Positions 7,552 through 13,398 of a DNA stretch of 13,398 nt are shown piece by piece. The DNA comes from Fennellomyces sp. T-0311 (Eukaryota > Mucoromycota > Mucoromycetes > Mucorales > Lichtheimiaceae). A model generated the notes under the pieces. The model saw nothing but the letters and a program-made list of their open reading frames with translations. It did no database searches and was not told the origin of the DNA. Made by a program: the position numbers and the translations under genes. Positions within the stretch are counted from its first letter, which is position 1; the number at the start of each line of letters is the position of its first letter. Location of the stretch: positions 1 through 13,398 of the forward strand of contig JALLLT010000162.1 in the NCBI GenBank assembly GCA_025266875.1. The letters run 5' to 3'.

Positions 7552-8102
7552 GCATCCCCTTATTTCCTCCCGGTTGAGTTCGAAAAAAATTGATTTTTGG
7601 GGGGTGGGTGGGAGGAAATAACAGTTGGGTAGGCGATTTGGAGAAAAAAAATTTTCTTTTTCCATTTTACATCATGGTGTCATGAGCAAACAGATGGCCG
7701 GCAATTCAGTAAACGATCTCGCAACAAGCTTATCGTACTCACGGCGCGAAAAAGACGATTTCGTGTATAGGAAGGAAAAACGTACGAAACAACAAAAGGC
7801 TTTGCTGAGCGACTTTGAATAACAAACACGCGTTCATCTGAAATCTCAAACAAGAAGCACTTCAATTCCGACGATTTACATTAGCATTGGACGTAATTGT
7901 GAAAGGAGATGGAAGGAGAAAGGTCATTGGGGTGACATGGGAAAGGGAACTGTGTAGCTATGTTACGCACTTACTTTGATAGAACCGTTTTCGTTTTCAA
8001 ATGCATTCAGCAGCACTTTTCCTGTACGCGTACAGTAGCACGGTTTCATGCACAACAGTATCGGCGGCAACGATATGATGATGGACGAAAGATGATGGAA
8101 CC
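7552..8102 (+). repeat. MULE left terminal inverted repeat, 551 bp
   Basis: Identical to the reverse complement of 11135-11685 apart from A at 8092 (the partner 11145 C reads as G). It holds a 12-bp stem TTATTTCCTCCC (7560-7571) with GGGAGGAAATAA (7610-7621), a G-rich run at 7599-7615, and a 14-bp palindrome CTGTACGCGTACAG at 8022-8035. Short open frames inside it occur in both arms and have no recognisable product. Confidence 0.97.
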
Positions 8103-8476
8103 GTTTGGCAAACGTTTTTACATTGCTCGATGATTTCTGTTGACATATACAGTTTCTTTTCATTGATGGATCCACAGCAATACATGGCCGTGATAATTTA
8201 CGTTATGGATATCCCACCAATATAAAGATGGTTTGCTTCACAAGGTACATGTCTACAGAAAAAACATAGTGGTCAATCAACGACCTGGTATGGTTGGATA
8301 GAATTTGGTATAGCTGTATGGATTATATTCAGAAACAAGCAGAACTATCTTTGTCTTATGCATGCCTGGTAATAAAATCCACTTTGTAATTAACGCGTTC
8401 TCGCCCATAAAAGATGTGCCCCTATGATAGATAAGATGGTTGCACGGTTAGTACAGAGAAAATAGAAAGCACAGAT

Positions 8477-8482
8477 TTTATT
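8477..8482 (-). terminator. Polyadenylation signal of the MULE transposase
   Basis: The minus strand reads AATAAA, 42 bases beyond the end of the stop codon at 8524. The rest of 8103-8523 is the transposase 3' flank, with nothing else that I recognise. Confidence 0.5.
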
Positions 8483-8523
8483 TATAAAAGCTTAAAGTGA
8501 AAAAGAAAAAAGGAGATTGCTGA

Positions 8524-10747
8524 TTAGCGGCGTTGTGTACCAGAGCGTCTACCATGGTAATGACGCTGCATTATTTCTTCATGAAACTGTACAAGTGTTC
8601 GAACATGCTGGGCGTACCGCTCTGCCTCTTCTGGCGAAATCGTGCTGAGCTGTTGTATCCGGTCGCGATCGTGGTAAAGGGCTACAACTGATTGCTCGAC
8701 GAATTGTAAATCGTTTGCGGTGTGATTCGGAATTGGGAGGGATTGATCCTGCACATTTACATCCTCCATCGCTTCAGCATCTTGCAACTCACCTTCCTGG
8801 ACAGGATTTGCGTAAGCAACCAACTCAATCGCATTATGCCGCTCTGCTTCAAAAAGAAGTTGCATGCCTGTGAATTTCTCCAACAGATACATGTGCTTAC
8901 AGGAGCATTTCTATGCTGGTAATCGTCACAGGTACAAGATAAAATAAGCATATCATCGCTGACAGCCACATCATAAACCTCAGATGATCGAGCCTCAAAC
9001 GACTTGACTGACCAGATACCAACCATTGGGCTACTATAATGTTCACCTTTCGGATTGCAGATCATCGATGCAAGAGCTTCAGGATCTACAAGAGAAACAT
9101 AATGACGACGGCGTGACAGCTCGTTCTCTAGTGGCCCCATCCGTCCATTCAACGCCATGATCCGCTCGCGTTCGTTTTTCATGTAGAACTCGACGTCGTG
9201 TGTAAGGATGAAAAACAAACGGTCGAGTCTCTTGTTGCGCCGATGATTAAAGTACACGGTTTTCAGTTGGTTGTGCCATGATTCGATAAAGTTGTTCGTC
9301 ATCAAACGTCTACTGTCACGTTCTGCATATGCATATGCCCAACGTCGAATCTTTTCTTCGGGTAGCCACCATGTCTCGAAGTAATCCTGAAACTCTTCTT
9401 GGTCATAAAAATCGCTTTGGAATTGCTGGATTGAACGATAGAGCTGGTCAATATTCTTTTCGAACAACAGCTGCTTCAATGCACCCAGTATCTCATAACG
9501 ATACTCCTGTAGTTCATCAGCGGAATACGACCCATCCAATCGTACTTTGCTCTTCAGGTTTCGAGCCCATGCTTGGGCAACGTGAAATCCACAGTAATGA
9601 ATTGCTGCGTCCGGAAACACTGCTTGGATGGCATTGACCTCCGGAATGCTGCAATCGATCGTCATATGGGTGATGTCCATGTTGCATGATCCACGGAGAA
9701 AACGTAACCACTGATGGATGGGTCCAGAGGACAAGTCATTGGTGAACATATATGCGACTGGATAACCACATCCTGTATATGGGTCGCGAATTACAATGCT
9801 GTACATGACATCCGCAAGTCGAGCTGTGATCTTATACGTAGCATCCATGCAAACCGAACGCGAGTGCTGGAGCTGCGCAAGTTGAACTGGCGAAAGGAAG
9901 CCGAACGAATAAGTGTCAACGCTCTGTGTATACTGCGAGGGATCGCCACGGAAGATGATATAATTTTCGTTCACGAGGCGTTCATTGAGCCATATATGTG
10001 CTGAAATCATATCATCGTTATCAAACTGAAAAAGATCTGTCTTAAGCTATATATTTTTATCGTCAGTATAAGATAATCTTTTGATTTTGCAACCGGTGCA
10101 CAAAACTATCCAAATACCTTGTTCATGAGGTTGTAAACGTCTTCATAGTTCACTCTCCTCTGACCCGCTGTTTCTTGGCCGTCCATTGCGTCAAGTTGAC
10201 GCAAAACCGAGATGCGGATATCACGGCAGTTGCTGGTAACGCGAAGCTGCTCGGCAATCCGTTCGACGTTATTGCGCGTCAAAGGAAGAGTGCGGGTATC
10301 AAACGAATCTCCTGGAACATGGTTCGTATGGTCGTTCAAAAGGCGAATTTCGCAAACTTCAGGCTGTTCACTCAAAATCGTAGCTTTCAAGCGACCTTCA
10401 CAGCCACACTTCTTACTGTCCTTCTGCGCGACTCTCACTGAACGTTGTGGCGAGTAGTGGCCAGCACGGTGGCAGTTGAAAGTCTCACTATACAGCACAG
10501 TGCTGTTGCTACCGGGAGTGCTGTTCGTCTTGCGCTTCGTGTTCCACTTACTTCCACATAATTCTGAGATGCGAGTTAGACAATTCCTCCAATCGTTGGA
10601 ATGAACATGCACTGGGTGATCGACATGCATTGCAAGAACACCAGGTACGGTCGAATGTCCGAGAGCGAAGCGAATGTTGTTAACGTTGTAAAGTTCGTTG
10701 TTCATGATAAAGTAGTTGGAAGTAACTAAGGTTACTTTACTTTTCAT
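8524..10747 (-). pseudogene. MULE transposase (FAR1-like + DDE + SWIM), one-base frameshift in the SWIM finger
   Basis: Catalyses cut-and-paste transposition of the element. Exon 1 (10747-10118, 210 codons) holds a FAR1/GCM-type zinc site: C92, C114, C116, then H140 and H143 in DHTNH. An intron of 92 bp (10117-10026; donor GTATTT, acceptor TTTTTCAG, phase 0) follows. Exon 2 starts at 10025 and encodes the MULE catalytic core: Asp in CMDATYKI (residue 271 of the joined protein), Asp in MTIDCS (334) with a nearby GFHVAQAW, and Glu in TNNFIESWHNQ (458). A SWIM finger begins CTCDDY (574-576), but its CKHM half lies in another frame from 8900 onward, so one base is missing at about 8900/8901. The shifted frame continues to the stop at 8524 with a plausible acidic C-terminus. 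All three DDE residues are intact. The frame as read would end in a wrong tail at 8757. Confidence 0.9.
10026..10117 (-). other. Intron of the MULE transposase
   Basis: The 92-bp span has donor AAG|GTATTT and acceptor TTTTTCAG|TTTGAT. It joins NLMNK to FDNDDM in phase 0. Unspliced, the first exon would stop within four codons. Confidence 0.75.
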
Positions 10748-11134
10748 AAACCGCTATTAAGCATACCTCTTCTCAGCCACAATGGGACACATCGTTTATC
10801 ATAATCGCAGAAGGAAATCACAAAGTGGTTTTTATTGTTCGGTATGCATTAGATAAAAATAGAGCTGCTTTCTTCAAAGTATGATCTATGACGCCATATC
10901 AAACCCCATTCAACCGAACCAAGTTGTTATTGGTTGAGCTTGGTATTTTTTTTTCGTTAATAGATAACTTGTGAAGCAAAACGCCTTAATACTGCCGGAA
11001 CGTTCATAGGGTATATCACCATGACCATATATTGCTATGAATCCATCAAAAGAACGAAACTGTTTGCTTCAGCAAGGTAATCCAACAAGATAATCCAACG
11101 AGGTAACCTGACAATACCAGAAGAGTTGTCCACT
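10748..11134 (-). promoter_or_regulatory. MULE 5' internal region upstream of the transposase
   Basis: Non-coding stretch between the transposase start and the right inverted repeat, where its promoter should lie. It holds a small inverted repeat AACCAA / TTGGTT near 10917-10935 and a 13-bp tandem repeat at 11074-11112. I cannot identify a convincing TATA box. Confidence 0.4.
11074..11112 (+). repeat. 13-bp tandem repeat, three units
   Basis: AAGGTAATCCAAC (11074-11086), AAGATAATCCAAC (11087-11099) and the degenerate GAGGTAACCTGAC (11100-11112) lie head to tail just inside the right inverted repeat of the MULE. The left side has no equivalent. Confidence 0.7.
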
Positions 11135-11685
11135 GGTTCCATCACCTTTCGTCCATCATCATATCGTTGCCGCCGATACTGTTGTGCATGAAACCGTGCT
11201 ACTGTACGCGTACAGGAAAAGTGCTGCTGAATGCATTTGAAAACGAAAACGGTTCTATCAAAGTAAGTGCGTAACATAGCTACACAGTTCCCTTTCCCAT
11301 GTCACCCCAATGACCTTTCTCCTTCCATCTCCTTTCACAATTACGTCCAATGCTAATGTAAATCGTCGGAATTGAAGTGCTTCTTGTTTGAGATTTCAGA
11401 TGAACGCGTGTTTGTTATTCAAAGTCGCTCAGCAAAGCCTTTTGTTGTTTCGTACGTTTTTCCTTCCTATACACGAAATCGTCTTTTTCGCGCCGTGAGT
11501 ACGATAAGCTTGTTGCGAGATCGTTTACTGAATTGCCGGCCATCTGTTTGCTCATGACACCATGATGTAAAATGGAAAAAGAAAATTTTTTTTCTCCAAA
11601 TCGCCTACCCAACTGTTATTTCCTCCCACCCACCCCCCAAAAATCAATTTTTTTCGAACTCAACCGGGAGGAAATAAGGGGATGC
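11135..11685 (-). repeat. MULE right terminal inverted repeat, 551 bp
   Basis: Mirror copy of 7552-8102, with one mismatch (11145) and no indels. The mirrored hairpin arms are 11616-11627 and 11666-11677, and the C-rich run is 11622-11638. Confidence 0.97.
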
Positions 11686-11694
11686 ATAAAAGAG
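11686..11694 (+). repeat. MULE target-site duplication, right copy
   Basis: ATAAAAGAG, identical to 7543-7551 and directly adjoining the right inverted repeat. Confidence 0.95.
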
Positions 11695-11862
11695 AAGGGT
11701 TTATTAAAAAAAAGACGTGCGCCATCGCATAATCTGCTGTGATGCTGTAGCGAAATTGACTAGGGATGGAAGATTGAATTATAATGGGTGGTAATAAGGA
11801 TCGTAAACTATAGTGAAAAAAGTAGAGGGCTTTCTGGCTTGCGAGCGGCGTTGTTAATTAAT

Positions 11863-12378
11863 ATGCATTCGCGTGTTTGGCGAGAGTTGTATCCATCCAA
11901 GCTCTCTGTCGATGATATAGAAGATAATGAGTGTGTAGCCTTATGTGCTCCTTGTGCAGCGATATTACGATTGTTAGCCGTTTCATTCCAGAGTCAGTGG
12001 TGTCGTTATCATGCCGATGGTAATCAAGCTAAAGTATTTTTGGAAAGGAGATAGAAGTGCTTTCAGGGATATGATGTAGTATATACATGGCCAGAACAAT
12101 ATACTAAAGGCAGCTTCACGATCTATTACGATCCGTAAGTTGCTCGTTCACCATATGTGAATGCTGAGCTCTATCATGCAAACCGTTTTATCATTGATAA
12201 CATTGACCATTCAGAAGACTCCGATCGCGGTAGGCTGCTCAATTTAGTAAAAGGGTTGTATGTTTTAGGAAATACTCAACCCGATCTTCATGATAACCTT
12301 TGTGCGACTTCTTCCGAAGGATGATAGCTATCTTATGGCACACCGGAAGAACATTATCATCAGGTTATGTCTAGCTGA
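11863..12378 (+). pseudogene. Unrecognised coding relic with several in-frame stops
   Basis: One plus frame from ATG 11863 (MHSRVWRELYPSKLS...) reads with protein-like composition for about 170 codons. It is broken by TAG at 12052, TAA at 12136, TGA-TAG at 12322-12327 and TGA at 12376. Between stops the sequence stays coherent: CAPCAAILRLL, YDVVYTWPEQYTKGSFTIYYDP, then an acidic stretch with IIDNIDHSEDSD and LLNLVKGLYVLG. I do not recognise the family. The CAPC pair could be part of a metal site, but there is no matching second pair that I trust. The relic lies 170 bp right of the MULE and 85 bp left of the Tc1 element. It may be a host gene fragment or part of another mobile element. The chance that it is merely a long random frame is real but reduced by its composition. 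Confidence 0.45.
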
Positions 12379-12491
12379 TCCGTAATATTGGCAATGGCTC
12401 ATAAAAACTAAGCTGAACAAAGCTATATAAAGTCTCAAGAGCAATTTGTTTGAAAGTAGAATACAGTCACACACAAAAAGTATTCAGACGA

Positions 12492-12517
12492 TTTTCAAAA
12501 ATTTAAATTTTTGAAAA
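12492..12517. repeat. 26-bp perfect AT-rich palindrome near the Tc1 end
   Basis: The half-site TTTTCAAAAATTT (12492-12504) is followed directly by its reverse complement (12505-12517). It lies in the terminal region of the Tc1/mariner element. Confidence 0.9.
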
Positions 12518-12633
12518 GGACCTGATAACTTTAACCATGTAAAACCAACCTTCCCAACCACACTACAAGATTCAAAAAACAAAGAATAAAAAATGATGTT
12601 ATATAGATGCATAATCAAAAAAAATAAGATTGC

Positions 12634-13398
12634 CTAATAATGGGTGTGGCTACCTTGGGCATTAATCACAGCTTGACAGCAAGATGGCATACTAGCAACG
12701 AGGCTTTCTGCAAGCTCAAGGCTTAGATTTCGCCATTCATCCTGGAGACAGACCTTTAGCTGTTCCTTATTTTTGATGTGGTGTCTTCGGCTCTGAATCC
12801 GCCTTTCAAGAGCCCACCAAACATGTTCGATCGGGTTCAGATCAGGACTTTGTGCAGGCCATGTGTCAAACCCTCTAATCTGCCATCTAGTCTTATACCA
12901 GGTTGTGTATGACCCTGTATGGCAGCTGGCACCATCCTCTTGAAAGATGAATTCACGTTCTGGATGATCATCAGACAGAGCGCGAAGAAACAGAAGGAAA
13001 TTGTCTGACAAACAGTTGACATATGCATCCTGGTCCACAGCGCCATCCAAAATTACAAGAGGTCCGAAGCCTCCTGCCCAGAAACAGCTCCAGATCATAA
13101 CCGAACCTTTGCTAAACTTTACCGTTGGTACAATATGGTTCCGGTCGTACCGTTCGCCTTCGCGCCGAAGTACATGGACCCCTCCATCATTGCCCCACAC
13201 GGTAAATCGCAATTCATCAGACCAAATGACATTGCGCCATTGATCCACTGTCCAGTTGGCACGTTCACGAGCCCAGTCCAGCCTCTTTTGCATGTGCGCC
13301 GTCGTAAGTGCAGGCTTACGTGCAGGAGAGTACGAACCAAACCCCAGCCTCCCCAAATAGTTGATAATTGTGTTGCGGTGGACGTTGATACCAACTTG
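12634..13398 (-). CDS. Tc1/mariner transposase, C-terminal part (partial, 5' end outside window)
   Basis: Catalyses cut-and-paste transposition at TA sites. The frame is open from the window edge (13398) to the stop at 12634, 254 codons. It begins in the second helix-turn-helix region (VGINVHRNTIINYLGRLGF), followed by a K-x-ALT linker and a LDWAR...NWTVDQW segment typical of Tc1. The catalytic residues are Asp in VIWSDELRF (13216-13218), Asp in FQEDGASCH (12934-12936), and Glu in SPDLNPIEHVWW (12826-12828). There are 35 residues between the second Asp and the Glu, so the spacing is DD35E rather than the classic DD34E. No stop or frameshift is visible in this part, so the copy may still code for a functional catalytic domain. 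The missing N-terminal DNA-binding half lies right of the window. Confidence 0.92.
   Translation of the reverse strand, partial: QVGINVHRNTIINYLGRLGFGSYSPARKPALTTAHMQKRLDWARERANWTVDQWRNVIWSDELRFTVWGNDGGVHVLRREGERYDRNHIVPTVKFSKGSVMIWSCFWAGGFGPLVILDGAVDQDAYVNCLSDNFLLFLRALSDDHPEREFIFQEDGASCHTGSYTTWYKTRWQIRGFDTWPAQSPDLNPIEHVWWALERRIQSRRHHIKNKEQLKVCLQDEWRNLSLELAESLVASMPSCCQAVINAQGSHTHY

Larger units (their letters stand above)
7552..11685 (-). mobile_element. Complete Mutator-like element (MULE), 4134 bp
   Basis: Both ends are visible. The element begins GCATCCCC, ends in its reverse complement, is flanked by identical 9-bp ATAAAAGAG duplications, and has 551-bp terminal inverted repeats with one mismatch. 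Inside lies a single two-exon minus-strand transposase gene with FAR1-like, MULE DDE and SWIM domains. Base-by-base comparison gives an exact mirror mapping (left x pairs with 19237 - x) with no indels, so the insertion is young. The transposase reading frame nevertheless carries a one-base shift in its SWIM finger, so this copy may depend on another source of transposase. Confidence 0.95.
12464..13398 (-). mobile_element. Tc1/mariner-type transposon, cut by right edge
   Basis: A TA dinucleotide at 12462-12463 is followed by CAGTCACACACAAAAAGTAT, resembling Tc1-type terminal repeats (CA-rich, then AAAAGTATTC). I take this as the 3' end of the element relative to its minus-strand transposase. 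The other end, its inverted repeat and its TA are outside the window. A 26-bp perfect palindrome lies 28 bases inside the end. Confidence 0.75.

Noticed and set aside
7599..7615. Canonical four-tract G-quadruplex
   Set aside because: Only three separated G3 runs are present, followed by G2, so the standard pattern is not fully met. Kept only as a G-rich note.
7625..7865. Short open frames (61-65 codons) inside the MULE TIR, present identically in both arms
   Set aside because: They are duplicated only because the TIR is duplicated, lack recognisable motifs, and have no separate evidence of expression.

Overview
The window looks like a repeat-rich stretch of a fungal nuclear genome. The evidence is short GT-AG introns (about 56-92 bp), a Ty3/gypsy retroelement, a MULE, a Tc1/mariner element and a protein family I remember mainly from fungi. 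I would guess an early-diverging fungus (Mucoromycota), but the sequence alone does not settle this. I see no bacterial features, tRNA, rRNA or CRISPR array.

Layout. Positions 1 to about 2800 (minus strand): the 5' part of a decayed Ty3/gypsy LTR retrotransposon, with gag split by an in-frame TAA, protease, and reverse transcriptase broken by several frameshifts. It runs off the left edge. Its promoter region (TATA, AATAAA, 10-bp phased CTTAGT repeats) lies at about 2620-2810. Positions 2820-3810 hold no supported gene but contain a degenerate ~50-bp tandem repeat. Positions 3876-6921 (plus): a multi-exon gene joining an AT-hook-like N-terminus, a zinc-binding DUF6729-like domain, a DDE-transposase-like domain with the apparent second catalytic Asp changed to Asn, and an intact DEDDy 3'-5' exonuclease. 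It appears to end early. Positions ~6958-7086: an LTR-like fragment with two adjacent palindromes. Positions 7552-11685: a complete 4134-bp MULE bounded by a perfect 9-bp target duplication (ATAAAAGAG). It has 551-bp terminal inverted repeats with a single mismatch, and a two-exon minus-strand transposase (FAR1-like zinc site, DDE core, SWIM finger) whose SWIM motif is split by a one-base frameshift. Positions 11863-12378 (plus): an unrecognised, stop-riddled coding relic. From 12464 to the right edge: a Tc1/mariner element with a minus-strand transposase of DD35E spacing, cut by the window.

How it fits together. This is a nest of four or five mobile elements around one composite gene. The MULE is by far the youngest insertion. 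Removing it together with one target duplication rejoins a TATA-like sequence about 170 bp upstream of the 11863 relic. The most unusual object is the transposase-like/exonuclease fusion at 3876-6921. Its exonuclease residues are all present while its transposase site looks dead, which suggests either a domesticated nuclease or a decaying composite transposon protein.
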